NCBI GenBank assembly: GCA_040768845.1
Contig: JAXGME010000006.1
Coordinates: forward strand, 124,001 to 188,000
DNA from: JAEZHK01 sp040768845
GTDB taxonomy: Bacteria > Bacillota > Clostridia > Christensenellales > Aristaeellaceae
Length of the DNA stretch: 64,000 bases
Direction: 5' to 3'
The position numbers and the translations under genes are program-made. Shown here one piece after another: positions 39,904 to 48,889 of the stretch (position 1 is the stretch's first letter; every line of letters begins with the position of its first letter). The notes under the pieces were generated by a model, which was given only the letters and a program-made list of their open reading frames with translations, did no database searches and was not told where the DNA came from.

Positions 39904-42057
39904 ATGCAGGATCACCCCGCGCTCCGGGAGGAGCGCGCGCACCTCGCCGACACCCTTTCGATCATCCGCCGCGAGCGCGCCCGTGCGGACGAGGAACGCG
40001 CCCGCGCCGCCGCCTCGCTGGCCGAGGCGAGGCGCAGCCTGCCGGACGCGCTGCCCGTGCGGGAAATGCTCTTTTCCCGCGCGGAGGAGACGGCGCGGCG
40101 CCTGGCGCTCGCCGCCCAGCGCCCCTATTTTACGCGGATCGACTTCACCGAAGGCGGCATCGGGCGCGTCTACTACATCGGCCGCTGGGGCGTGATGCAA
40201 AGCGACAGCCTGGACATCGTGGTCACCGACTGGCGCGCGCCGGTGGCAAACCTCTACTATTCCGGTCAGATCGGGCCTATGCGCTACGAGGCGCCGGACG
40301 GCGTGATCGAGGGCGAGCTGACCCTCAAGCGCCAATTCGGCATCGAAAAGGGCGAGCTGATCAGCCTCTTCGACGTGGACCTGGCCACCGCGGACGCGCT
40401 TTTGCAGAAGGTGCTTTCGGAGCGCACGTCGGAGCGCCTCCGGGACATCGTGACCACCATCCAGTCCGAGCAGAACCTGGTGATCCGCCACCCGCTGGAG
40501 AAGTCCATGGTGGTGCAGGGCGCGCCCGGCTCCGGCAAGACCACCGTGGCGCTGCACCGCATCGCCTACCTTCTGTACGCCCATCCGCAGCTTGCGCCCG
40601 AGCAGATGGTGATTCTGGCCCCCAGCCCGCTGTTTCTCAACTTCATTGCGGGAGTGCTGCCGGACCTGGGCGTGGAGCGCGTGCGGCAGACCACCTTCGA
40701 GGGCTTTTTGCGGACGCTGATGCCGCTGCCCGCCGCGGAGGCCCCGCCGGCGGAACTGCCGGAGGCGTGGGCGGCGGACGGGCGCGCCATGGGCGCGCCG
40801 GAGAACGAGGCGCGCCTTGACGAATGGCTCGCGTCCTATGAGGCGTCCTTCGCGGACCGGGACATCGCCTTCGGACCGGTGCCGCTCTACGGCCGCGCGG
40901 AACTGCGCCGCTTCCTGCTGGTGGACGAGGCCCCCTTCCCCATGGCGCGGCGGCTGAAGGAGTTTGAAAAGCAGCTGTCCGCCCGGGCGAAGCGCGCGGC
41001 GGGAACGATTGAAAAGTACCTGACCGACGAAGCCGCACGGCGGGCGGAGAAAATTCGCCGCACGGCCTCCGATCCCGCGGTGCTCAGGGAGAAACTGGGA
41101 ATGCTCTATAAGAGCCTGGACGAGCGGGTCGCGCAGACCCGGGCCGAGGTGAAGCCCTTTCTGAAGCGGGAGATGGCGGCTTTCCCGCCCACGGACCCGG
41201 CCCGGGTGTACCGCGCCTGGCTGGCGTTTCAGTCGGCCTCGGGTGGCGGGGCGCTTTGCGCCGCCTGCGGCCGGGCGCTTGCGCGCGTCGAAAAGAGGGG
41301 GCGTATCCTTCGGGGCGACCTGGCGGCGCTGGGGCTGATCGCGCTGCGCATGGTCGAAGTCAAGCGGCCGGAGGCGCGGCATCTGGTGATCGACGAAGCC
41401 CAGGACTTCAGCGCGCTGGAATTTGCGCTGCTCCGACGGCTGGCGCCGGATGCGACCTGTACCGCCGTGGGCGATCTGATGCAGTCTGTCGGCGCGGGCG
41501 GTCTCACCGACTGGGGTCAGCCGCCTGCCCTCCGCGAGGCCGTCCGGCGGGAACTGACCATCAGCTACCGCAGCACCGTGGAGATTATGGCGATGGCGGA
41601 AAGGGTGTTTTCCCGCTTCCCCGCACCGGGCGTGACCCCGCCCCGGACCGTGCTGCGCCACGGCGACGCGCCGGTGGTGCGGGCGGCCCCCGGGACGGCG
41701 GCGCTGGCATCGGCGGTGACGCACCTCGCCCGCGCGTGGCGGGCCGAGGGCATGGCCTCCATCGCGGTGATCGGGCGGGACGGGGCGCGGCTTCGAGCGC
41801 TTCTCGGGGCGCTCCCGGAGGATCTGGGCGCAAAGCTGCTTCGCGCGGAGGCGGCGGAGGCCCTCTCCGGCCTGATGCTGGCCCCCGCGCAGGCGGTCAA
41901 GGGCCTGGAGTTTGACGCGGTGATCCTGGCGGACGCGGGCGAAGCCGAATACCCGGCGGACCCCGCCTCCGCGCGCCTCCTCTACGTGTGCCTGACCCGC
42001 GCGCTGCACCGCCTGGCGGTGCTTTACGACGGCGATCTGACGCCGCTGATGGCCTAG
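39904..42057 (+). CDS. helD: UvrD/Rep-type helicase of the HelD family
   Basis: HelD removes stalled RNA polymerase from DNA using ATP. The 717-residue product starts with a Glu/Arg-rich coiled coil (residues 1-45), the arm that enters the polymerase secondary channel. It continues with YIGRWGVMQ...IVVTDWRAPVANLYY, a HelD hallmark, Walker A GAPGSGKTT near residue 208, Walker B LVIDEAQDFSALE, motif LTISYRSTVEIM and a C-terminal VKGLEFDAVILAD and LYVCLTRAL. GGGAGG precedes ATG 39904. The assignment rests on domain order rather than helicase motifs alone; a DNA repair helicase is less likely. Confidence 0.88.
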   Translation: MQDHPALREERAHLADTLSIIRRERARADEERARAAASLAEARRSLPDALPVREMLFSRAEETARRLALAAQRPYFTRIDFTEGGIGRVYYIGRWGVMQSDSLDIVVTDWRAPVANLYYSGQIGPMRYEAPDGVIEGELTLKRQFGIEKGELISLFDVDLATADALLQKVLSERTSERLRDIVTTIQSEQNLVIRHPLEKSMVVQGAPGSGKTTVALHRIAYLLYAHPQLAPEQMVILAPSPLFLNFIAGVLPDLGVERVRQTTFEGFLRTLMPLPAAEAPPAELPEAWAADGRAMGAPENEARLDEWLASYEASFADRDIAFGPVPLYGRAELRRFLLVDEAPFPMARRLKEFEKQLSARAKRAAGTIEKYLTDEAARRAEKIRRTASDPAVLREKLGMLYKSLDERVAQTRAEVKPFLKREMAAFPPTDPARVYRAWLAFQSASGGGALCAACGRALARVEKRGRILRGDLAALGLIALRMVEVKRPEARHLVIDEAQDFSALEFALLRRLAPDATCTAVGDLMQSVGAGGLTDWGQPPALREAVRRELTISYRSTVEIMAMAERVFSRFPAPGVTPPRTVLRHGDAPVVRAAPGTAALASAVTHLARAWRAEGMASIAVIGRDGARLRALLGALPEDLGAKLLRAEAAEALSGLMLAPAQAVKGLEFDAVILADAGEAEYPADPASARLLYVCLTRALHRLAVLYDGDLTPLMA

Positions 42058-42085
42058 CCCGGGGCGCCGCGGCAAAACAGCGCCG

Positions 42086-42114
42086 TTGAATTTGCCGGCG
42101 GTCTGATGTATACT
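42086..42114 (+). promoter_or_regulatory. Promoter of the ftsK-rimO-pgsA-cinA operon
   Basis: TTGAAT at 42086-42091 and TATACT at 42109-42114 with a 17-base spacer, 33 bases before the ftsK ATG. Confidence 0.75.
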
Positions 42115-42147
42115 GTATGAGTGAAATGATGGGTTTCGGAGGGTTCG

Positions 42148-44904
42148 ATGGCGGGTAAATCGGGTTCAACCAAGAAACGCGGGGCAAAGGCCGCCGCGCC
42201 GCGCGCGGCAAAGCCGCGCCAGGCCGCGCCGGCGCCCCAGCCTCCTGAGGACAGGAGCTTTCTGCGCGAGGTGCTGGGCGTGCTGGTGATCGGCGCCGGG
42301 CTTCTCCTCGCGTACTTTGCATTTGCCGAGGGCGACGCGGCCCGGGCGGTCACGGGCGTGCTGCGGGGCATCGCGGGGTCGCTGTACCTTCTGGTGCCGC
42401 TGATCGTGATCTGGGCCGGCGCGCTGGCCGTCTTTTCAAACCGTGAACGCAGGGTGCGGCCCGGGCGGCTGGCGCTGTCCTTTCTGCTGCCGCTGCTCGT
42501 CTGTGCCGTCTGGCACCTCAACGCCTTTGATTCGGTGCATCCGTCCACCAGCATCGACAGCTTCAGCAACTTCATCGCGGAGTCCTACCGCTACAAGCGG
42601 GGCGGCGCGGGCGTGCTGGGCGCGCTTTTTTCGTGGCCGGTGCACATGTATATCGCTCAGAAAAGCGTGTTCGGCTCGGTGGTGGTGCTCTGCACCCTGG
42701 CGGTGGCGGACCTGATCCTGCTGCGGCGGATATCGCTCCGGCGGCTGGGCGGGCGCGTGCGCCAGTCCTACGACCAGTACGTGGAGCACGCGCGTCAGCG
42801 GGCGGATGAGAAGCGCCAGGCGGTCCTGGAGCGTCAGCAGGCGATGGTGGTGCCCACGGTCTACGCCGGCGGGGCGGCCGCGGCCGCCGACCCCCGCACC
42901 GCCAAGTCCAGGCCCAAGCTGCCCGACAGCGACGATCTGGAGAACTGGGATCTGCCCAGGACGGCCCCTTCCCGGCGCGGCGCGTCCGACCACGGCGGGA
43001 TGGTGATCGAGCGCATCCGCCCGGACGATCCGCTGCCCGGCGAACCCCGCGTGCGCCCGGCGGAGGATGGCCCGGAGGCGCCGGACGTACCCAACTTCCT
43101 GGCAAAGCGCCGCCCCGCCGGCTCAAAGCCGGAGAAGCTGCGGGTGCAGGAGCCGGAGCCGCTTTACCGGCCGGAACCGGAGCCGCTCCCGCCCCAGCCC
43201 GACGGCCGCGAGGTGGCCGAAAGCGCGCCCTATGAAACCCGGGGTCAGGCCGAGTTTGCCGGCGGCGACTGGCAGGAGGTCAAGCTGGGGGACGAGGCGC
43301 TCGACTTCTCCGCCAAGCCCGCGCCCGGGCCGGACGCCGAACCGGAGCCGCCCTTCGAGCCCACCGCGGCCCGCAAGGAAAAGCGGCCGGTGATCATCGC
43401 GCCCTCGGTCAAGAAGGCCAAAAAGCCGGCGCCCCAGCCGGCCCGGCAGCAGCCGGAGGACCCGGACGCCTACAACTACCCGCCCATTGACCTGTTGACC
43501 GCGGCCAAGCCCTCGCAGATAAAAAACCGCGAGCAGGCCGACGAGCTGAAGGCCAAGAAGCTGATCGAAACGCTGGCCAGCTTCGGCATCGCCGCGCGGC
43601 TGATCGGCATTGCCCACGGCCCCACGGTCACGCGGTTTGAGCTGTCACCGGCGGCGGGCATCAAGGTGAGCCGCATCACGGCGCTGGCGGACGACATCGC
43701 CCTCAACCTGGCGGCGGTCAGCGTGCGCATCGAGGCGCCGATCCCCGGCAAGGCCGCGGTGGGCGTGGAGGTGCCCAACGACACCATCGAGGTGGTGCCG
43801 CTTCGGGATGTGCTGGAATCCCAGGAGGCGCGCAAGCACCCGTCGCGCCTGGCGGTGGCGCTGGGCCGCGACAACGCGGGCCGCTACATCGTGTCCGATC
43901 TGGCCAAGATGCCCCACGTGCTGATCGCGGGCGCCACGGGCTCGGGAAAGTCGGTGTGCATCAACTGCATCGTGTGCTCCATCCTCTACCGCGCCACCCC
44001 CGACGAGGTCAAGCTGATGATGATCGACCCCAAGGTGGTGGAACTGTCCAGCTACAACGGCATCCCGCACCTTCTGGTGCCGGTGGTGACCGACCCCAAG
44101 AAGGCCGCCAGCGCCCTGGACTGGGCCGTGGCCGAGATGAGCGGGCGCTACAAGAAGTTTGCGGAATTGGGCGTGCGCGACATGAAGGGCTACAACCTGC
44201 ACCGGCCCGAGGACGAGCCCCCCATGCCGCAGATCGTGATCATCATCGACGAATTGGCGGACCTCATGATGGTCGCCCCCGGCGAGGTGGAGGACTCCAT
44301 CTGCCGCCTGGCGCAATTGGCCCGGGCGGCGGGCATCCACCTGGTCATCGCCACGCAGCGGCCGTCGGTCAACGTCATCACCGGCGTCATCAAGGCCAAC
44401 ATCCCCTCGCGCATCGCCTTCACCGTGGCCTCCCAGGTGGACAGCCGCACCATCCTGGACGTGGGCGGCGCGGAGAAGCTGCTGGGACGGGGCGACATGC
44501 TGTTTGCGCCGGCGGGCGTCAACAAGCCCGCCCGCGTGCAGGGCGCCTGGGTGTCGGACGACGAGGTGAACGACATCGTATCCTACATCAAGGTGCGCCA
44601 CGACGCCACCTACGACGAGGACGTGATCGAGCACCTGGAGAACGCCGCCATGTCCGACGCCGAGAAGGACGACGCCCGGGACGAATACGACGATCTGCTG
44701 CCCCAGGCCGTGGAAATGGTAATCGAGGCCGGCCAGGCCTCCACCAGCATGATCCAGCGGCGGCTGCGGGTGGGCTACGCCCGGGCGGGCCGGCTGATCG
44801 ACGAAATGGAGAAACGGGGCATCGTCGGCCCGGCCGACGGCGCAAAACCCCGCAGCGTACTGATCTCGCGCGAACAGTTCAAGCTGATGTTCGGCGATTC
44901 GTAA
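42148..44904 (+). CDS. ftsK: DNA translocase FtsK/SpoIIIE
   Basis: Septum-located motor that pumps chromosomal DNA through the closing septum, including into the forespore. The 918-residue product has a basic N-terminus, about four membrane helices (residues 40-200), a long Pro/Glu/Arg-rich linker (about 220-440), the motor with GATGSGKSVCINC (Walker A), MMIDPKVVELSSYNGIPHL and IVIIIDELADLMM (Walker B). The C-terminal winged helix (VEMVIEAGQASTSMIQRRLRVGYARAGRLIDEME) reads KOPS/SRS-type sequences. GGAGG precedes the ATG. It heads an operon with rimO. Confidence 0.97.
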   Translation: MAGKSGSTKKRGAKAAAPRAAKPRQAAPAPQPPEDRSFLREVLGVLVIGAGLLLAYFAFAEGDAARAVTGVLRGIAGSLYLLVPLIVIWAGALAVFSNRERRVRPGRLALSFLLPLLVCAVWHLNAFDSVHPSTSIDSFSNFIAESYRYKRGGAGVLGALFSWPVHMYIAQKSVFGSVVVLCTLAVADLILLRRISLRRLGGRVRQSYDQYVEHARQRADEKRQAVLERQQAMVVPTVYAGGAAAAADPRTAKSRPKLPDSDDLENWDLPRTAPSRRGASDHGGMVIERIRPDDPLPGEPRVRPAEDGPEAPDVPNFLAKRRPAGSKPEKLRVQEPEPLYRPEPEPLPPQPDGREVAESAPYETRGQAEFAGGDWQEVKLGDEALDFSAKPAPGPDAEPEPPFEPTAARKEKRPVIIAPSVKKAKKPAPQPARQQPEDPDAYNYPPIDLLTAAKPSQIKNREQADELKAKKLIETLASFGIAARLIGIAHGPTVTRFELSPAAGIKVSRITALADDIALNLAAVSVRIEAPIPGKAAVGVEVPNDTIEVVPLRDVLESQEARKHPSRLAVALGRDNAGRYIVSDLAKMPHVLIAGATGSGKSVCINCIVCSILYRATPDEVKLMMIDPKVVELSSYNGIPHLLVPVVTDPKKAASALDWAVAEMSGRYKKFAELGVRDMKGYNLHRPEDEPPMPQIVIIIDELADLMMVAPGEVEDSICRLAQLARAAGIHLVIATQRPSVNVITGVIKANIPSRIAFTVASQVDSRTILDVGGAEKLLGRGDMLFAPAGVNKPARVQGAWVSDDEVNDIVSYIKVRHDATYDEDVIEHLENAAMSDAEKDDARDEYDDLLPQAVEMVIEAGQASTSMIQRRLRVGYARAGRLIDEMEKRGIVGPADGAKPRSVLISREQFKLMFGDS

Positions 44905-44913
44905 GGAGATTTT

Positions 44914-46227
44914 ATGGAACGAACGGTGGGACTCGTGTCGCTGGGCTGCTCGAAAAACCGGGTGGACAGCGAAGTGATGCTGGGCATCCTGACCCGGCGC
45001 GGCTACCGCGTGGTGGCCAACCCCGAAGAGGCGGACGTGATCCTGGTCAACACCTGCGGCTTTATCCAGTCGGCCAAGGAGGAGTCCATCGACGCCATTT
45101 TGGACATGGCCCGCTTCAAAGCCGGCGGCCGGCTGAAAAAGCTGATCGTCACCGGCTGTCTTTCCCAGCGCTACGGCCGGGAGATTCGGGAGGACATGCC
45201 CGAGGTGGACGCGGTGCTCGGCGTGGCCGAATATCAGAACCTGCCGGAGATCCTGGAGGAGGCCTTCCGCGGCGGGCGCCCGCTGCGCACCGGCGAGTGC
45301 GGCCGCTTCTTCGACAGCCCGCGCGTTCTGACCACCCCCGCCCACTCCGCCTACGTCAAGATCTCCGACGGCTGCGACAACCGCTGCGCCTACTGCGCCA
45401 TTCCGCTGATCCGGGGAAGCTATCAGTCCCGCCCGTCGGAATCGATCCTGCGGGAATGCCGGGAGCTTGCCGCCCGGGGCGTGACGGAGCTGACGCTGAT
45501 CGCCCAGGACACCTCCCGCTACGGCAGCGACCTAACCGGGGAGACGAACCTGGCGGGGCTTCTGGGCAAGGTGAGCGAGATCGACGGCGTGCACTGGCTC
45601 CGGGCGCTGTACTGCTACCCGGACACGGTGACCGACGGGCTTTTGGACGCCATTGCCGGCCTTGACAAGGTGTGCGCCTATCTGGACCTGCCGCTGCAGC
45701 ACATCAGCGGCGAGGTGCTGCGCCGCATGAACCGCCGGGGCTCCCCGGATCTGATCCGCGACCGGATCGCCGCCTGCCGCGCCCGGGGCATTCTTTTGCG
45801 CACCACGTTCATCGTGGGCTTTCCCGGCGAAACCGAGGCGCAGTTTGAGGAGCTTCTGGATTTTGTCCGCTGGGCCCGGTTTGACCGGCTGGGCGCCTTT
45901 GCCTATTCGCCGGAGGAGGGCACCGCCGCCGCGGAGATGCCCGGCCAGATTGACGAGGCCGTCAAGACGGACCGGCTGGACCGGCTGATGCGGCTGCAGC
46001 AGCGCATATCCCTCGAGATCAACCGGGCGCGCGTGGGCGAAACCTGCGAAGTGCTGGTGGAATCCTTCGAAAGCGGCCGCTACCTGGGCCGCTCCCGGCT
46101 GGAGGCGCCGGAGGTGGACGGCGTGATCCGCTTCCGGTCCCGCCGCAGGCTTTTGCCGGGCGAATACGTGCCGGTGAAGATTACCGGCGCGTCCGAGTAT
46201 GATCTTGACGGGGAGGCCGTGCAATGA
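44914..46227 (+). CDS. rimO: Ribosomal protein S12 methylthiotransferase RimO
   Basis: Radical-SAM enzyme that adds a methylthio group to Asp of ribosomal protein S12. In the 437-residue product the N-terminal cluster Cys are in LGCSKN, NTCGF and TGCLSQRY, and the radical-SAM motif is CDNRCAYCAIP near residues 154-164. LDLPLQHISGEVLRRMNRR and TTFIVGFPGETEAQFEELL follow, with a C-terminal TRAM domain. RimO rather than MiaB is indicated by VGLVSLGCSKNRVDSE. The stop overlaps the pgsA start (ATGA). Confidence 0.97.
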   Translation: MERTVGLVSLGCSKNRVDSEVMLGILTRRGYRVVANPEEADVILVNTCGFIQSAKEESIDAILDMARFKAGGRLKKLIVTGCLSQRYGREIREDMPEVDAVLGVAEYQNLPEILEEAFRGGRPLRTGECGRFFDSPRVLTTPAHSAYVKISDGCDNRCAYCAIPLIRGSYQSRPSESILRECRELAARGVTELTLIAQDTSRYGSDLTGETNLAGLLGKVSEIDGVHWLRALYCYPDTVTDGLLDAIAGLDKVCAYLDLPLQHISGEVLRRMNRRGSPDLIRDRIAACRARGILLRTTFIVGFPGETEAQFEELLDFVRWARFDRLGAFAYSPEEGTAAAEMPGQIDEAVKTDRLDRLMRLQQRISLEINRARVGETCEVLVESFESGRYLGRSRLEAPEVDGVIRFRSRRRLLPGEYVPVKITGASEYDLDGEAVQ

Positions 46228-46757
46228 ACCTCCCCAACCGGCTGACCATCCTGCGGGTGATGCTGATCCCGGCGTTTGTGGCGCTGCTCAGCGTCAACAC
46301 GCCCCTCATGCAGGTGCTGGCGGCGCTTTCGTTTGCCATCGCGTCGCTGACGGACTGGATGGACGGCTGGTATGCCCGCCGGCACGGCCAGGAGACCGAC
46401 TTTGGCCGTCTGATGGACCCGATGGCGGATAAGCTCCTGGTGATGGCGGCGCTCATCCTGCTGGTGGCCCAGGGCCGCGCGCCCTGGCTGGCCGCGATGA
46501 TCATCCTGGCGCGGGAATTTGTCATTTCCGGCATCCGGCTGGTGGCCACCGCAAAGGGCCGCGTGATCGCCGCAGACAGGTGGGGCAAGTACAAGACGGC
46601 GCTGCAGATGGTGGCCATCCCGATGCTGGTGCTCGCCCCCGTATTGGGCGCCTGGTGCGCCCAGGCCGGCGAGGCGCTTTTGTGGGGTTCTGTGGCGCTT
46701 TCGGTGGCGTCCTGCGTTTTCTACATTCTGCGAAATAAAGAGGTCTTTACAAAATGA
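46224..46757 (+). CDS. pgsA: CDP-diacylglycerol-glycerol-3-phosphate 3-phosphatidyltransferase PgsA
   Basis: Makes phosphatidylglycerol phosphate in the membrane. The 177-residue product begins MNLPNRLTILRVMLIPAFV and has the catalytic motif DWMDGWYARRHGQETDFGRLMDPMADK, followed by AREFVISGIRLVA typical of PgsA. It overlaps rimO and cinA by four bases at each end, and the rimO-pgsA-cinA order is common in Bacillota, supporting PgsA proper over the paralogue at 38636. Confidence 0.95.
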   Translation: MNLPNRLTILRVMLIPAFVALLSVNTPLMQVLAALSFAIASLTDWMDGWYARRHGQETDFGRLMDPMADKLLVMAALILLVAQGRAPWLAAMIILAREFVISGIRLVATAKGRVIAADRWGKYKTALQMVAIPMLVLAPVLGAWCAQAGEALLWGSVALSVASCVFYILRNKEVFTK

Positions 46758-47992
46758 TCTGCGAGATCCTGTCGGTCGGAACGGAACTGCTCATGGGCCA
46801 GGTGGCCAATACCGACGCCCAGTACCTGTCGCGCCGGCTTTCGGAGCTGGGGGCGACCGTGTACCGCCACACCGTCGTGGGGGACAACCCCGCCCGCGTC
46901 CGGGAGGCGCTTACGACCGCGCTCTCCCGAAGCGATCTGGTCATCACCACCGGCGGCCTGGGCCCCACCGAGGACGACCTGACCAAGGAAATGGTGGCGG
47001 AGCACTTCGGCCTCGCCATGCGGCTTCATCAGCCCAGCATGGACGCGCTGACGGAGCGCATGCGGCGCATCCATCCGGACCGGGCGCTGACCGAGAACAA
47101 CCTGAAGCAGGCCTACTTTCCGGAGGGCGCCATCGTGATGCCCAACCGGCGGGGCACCGCGCCCGGCTGCATCGTGGAGGCGGAGGGCAAGGCGGTGGCG
47201 GTGCTGCCGGGGCCGCCGCGGGAACTGAAGGACATGTTTGAACAGCAGCTGGCGCCGTACCTTTTGGCCCGGCAGGAGATGAACCTCTCCTCCCGGTTCT
47301 TTCGCATCTTCGGCGTGGGCGAATCCAACGTGGAAACCATCCTGCTGGACCTGTTCCACAGCCAGAACCCCACGCTGGCGCTGTACTGCGGCGCGGGCGA
47401 GGTGACGGCCCGGCTCACCGCCTCCGGCGCGCCGGGCGCGGACCTGGCCCCGCTGATGGACCCGGTGGAGGCCGAGATCCGCGGGCGCCTGGGCGACGCC
47501 GTGTACGCCGAGGGCCGCGACGCGACGATGCAGGGCGTCGTGCTGGAAAAGCTCATCGCCCGGGGCGAAACCCTCGCGCTGGCGGAGAGCTGCACCGGCG
47601 GAAGGCTGTCTGCCATGCTCACCGACATCCCCGGCGCCTCCAGGGCGCTCCTGGCGGGCTACGTCACCTATGCAAACGAGGCCAAGGTGCGCGCGCTGGG
47701 TGTTTCCCGGGAAGTGCTGGATTCCGACGGCGCCGTCAGCGCGGCCTGCGCGCGGCAGATGGCGCTGGGCGCGCGCGCGGCCGCCGGCGCCACCTGGGCG
47801 CTCTCCGTCACCGGCATTGCCGGGCCGGACGGCGGCACGGCGGAGAAGCCCGTGGGCACGGTGTTCATCGGCCTTGCCGGCCCCGGCGTCGCCGATGCGC
47901 AAAGGTTTCAGTTTCTGGGCGACCGGTCCTGGATTCGCACCCTCAGCTGCCAGCACGCGCTGAATACGCTGCGCCTCGCGCTCATCCCCTAA
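46754..47992 (+). CDS. cinA: CinA family protein (nicotinamide-nucleotide amidase / competence-damage protein)
   Basis: The 412-residue product has an N-terminal molybdopterin-binding-like COG1058 domain (EILSVGTELLMGQVANTDAQYL, TTGGLGPTEDDLTKE, LPGPPRELKDMFE). The C-terminal CinA domain (LALAESCTGGRLSAMLTDIPGAS, SVTGIAGPDGGTAEKPVGTVFIG) hydrolyses NMN in pyridine-nucleotide recycling in known members. It overlaps pgsA by four bases and ends the operon. recA, the usual next gene, does not follow; nagB does. Confidence 0.94.
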   Translation: MICEILSVGTELLMGQVANTDAQYLSRRLSELGATVYRHTVVGDNPARVREALTTALSRSDLVITTGGLGPTEDDLTKEMVAEHFGLAMRLHQPSMDALTERMRRIHPDRALTENNLKQAYFPEGAIVMPNRRGTAPGCIVEAEGKAVAVLPGPPRELKDMFEQQLAPYLLARQEMNLSSRFFRIFGVGESNVETILLDLFHSQNPTLALYCGAGEVTARLTASGAPGADLAPLMDPVEAEIRGRLGDAVYAEGRDATMQGVVLEKLIARGETLALAESCTGGRLSAMLTDIPGASRALLAGYVTYANEAKVRALGVSREVLDSDGAVSAACARQMALGARAAAGATWALSVTGIAGPDGGTAEKPVGTVFIGLAGPGVADAQRFQFLGDRSWIRTLSCQHALNTLRLALIP

Positions 47993-48021
47993 AACCAGAA
48001 GGCTTACAAAGGAGTACCGCC

Positions 48022-48753
48022 ATGCAGATTTACGTGTTCCGAAACGCGGAGGAAGTCGCCTCCGCCGCGTCCATGGTGTTTGCCGCGCAGCTCTACCAAA
48101 AGCCCGACAGCGTGCTGGGCCTGGCCACCGGCTCCACGCCCATTCCCACCTACCGGGCGCTCATCGACCTGGCCCAGCGGGGGCTTGCCGACTTCTCCCG
48201 CGCCCGCACCTTCAACCTGGACGAGTACGTGGGCCTGGCGCCCGACCATCCCCAGGCCTACCGCCGCTTTATGGACGAGCAGCTGTTCCGGCACATTCCC
48301 ATCCATCCGGACAATACCCACGTGCCCTCGGGCCTGGGCGACCCGGCGGAAAACGCCCGCGCCTACGACCGGATGATCGAGGCGGCGGGCGGCATCGACC
48401 TGCAGCTTCTGGGCATCGGCCACAACGGCCACATCGGCTTTAACGAGCCCGCGGAGGACTACACCTGGGGCACCCACGTGGTCACGCTGACCGACTCCAC
48501 CCGGGAGGCCAACGCCCGCTGGTTTGACGACCCGGAAAAGATGCCCCGCGAGGCCATCAGCCTGGGCATCGGCGGCATCATGAAGGCCCGGCGGGTGCTG
48601 CTCATCGCCACCGGGGCGGACAAAGCCGGCGCGGTGGCCCGCGCGGCGAAGGGGCCGGTATCGCCGGACAGCCCTGCGTCCATTCTGCGCTTCCACCCCA
48701 ACGCGCAGCTGATGCTGGACGGGGCGGCCGCGTCGGAGCTGCAAAATCTGTAA
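48022..48753 (+). CDS. nagB: Glucosamine-6-phosphate deaminase NagB
   Basis: Converts glucosamine 6-phosphate to fructose 6-phosphate and ammonia. The 243-residue product contains LGLATGSTPIPTYRAL, FNLDEYVGL (catalytic Asp region), LLGIGHNGHIGFNEP (His and Glu of the ring-opening site) and GIGGIMKARRVLLIATGADKA. AAAGGAG precedes the ATG. No nagA is adjacent, so it may act in general amino-sugar catabolism or cell-wall recycling. Confidence 0.95.
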   Translation: MQIYVFRNAEEVASAASMVFAAQLYQKPDSVLGLATGSTPIPTYRALIDLAQRGLADFSRARTFNLDEYVGLAPDHPQAYRRFMDEQLFRHIPIHPDNTHVPSGLGDPAENARAYDRMIEAAGGIDLQLLGIGHNGHIGFNEPAEDYTWGTHVVTLTDSTREANARWFDDPEKMPREAISLGIGGIMKARRVLLIATGADKAGAVARAAKGPVSPDSPASILRFHPNAQLMLDGAAASELQNL

Positions 48754-48770
48754 CAGAGAGTTAATGTTCG

Positions 48771-48800
48771 GAAGGAGTTTCGGGCGTCCATATAGAATAT
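48771..48800 (+). promoter_or_regulatory. Sigma-H-like promoter upstream of hpf
   Basis: GAAGGAGTT (48771-48779) fits RnAGGAwWW with one mismatch, and ATAGAATAT (48792-48800) fits RnnGAATww exactly, with a 12-base spacer. No coding start follows the AGGAG, so it is not a ribosome site. Sigma-H control of hpf is known in Bacillus. Confidence 0.65.
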
Positions 48801-48832
48801 ACCATCATACCCCCTGAGAGGAGGCGGTGCCC

Positions 48833-48886
48833 ATGGGCGATAATCCCCGCACCCAATCCGGTAAAATAAAATTTCGGGAGGCTTGA
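48833..48886 (+). CDS. Possible 17-residue leader peptide before hpf
   Basis: An ATG eight bases past a strong GAGAGGAGG opens a 17-codon frame (MGDNPRTQSGKIKFREA) that ends three bases before the hpf ATG. Its ribosome site is better than hpf's own, and its end covers the hpf ribosome site (GGGAGG). It may couple or tune hpf translation. No relatives are known to me. Confidence 0.4.
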   Translation: MGDNPRTQSGKIKFREA

Positions 48887-48889
48887 ACG

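Noticed and set aside
39781..42075. 764-codon open frame antisense to helD
   Set aside because: Mirror frame of a conserved helicase gene.
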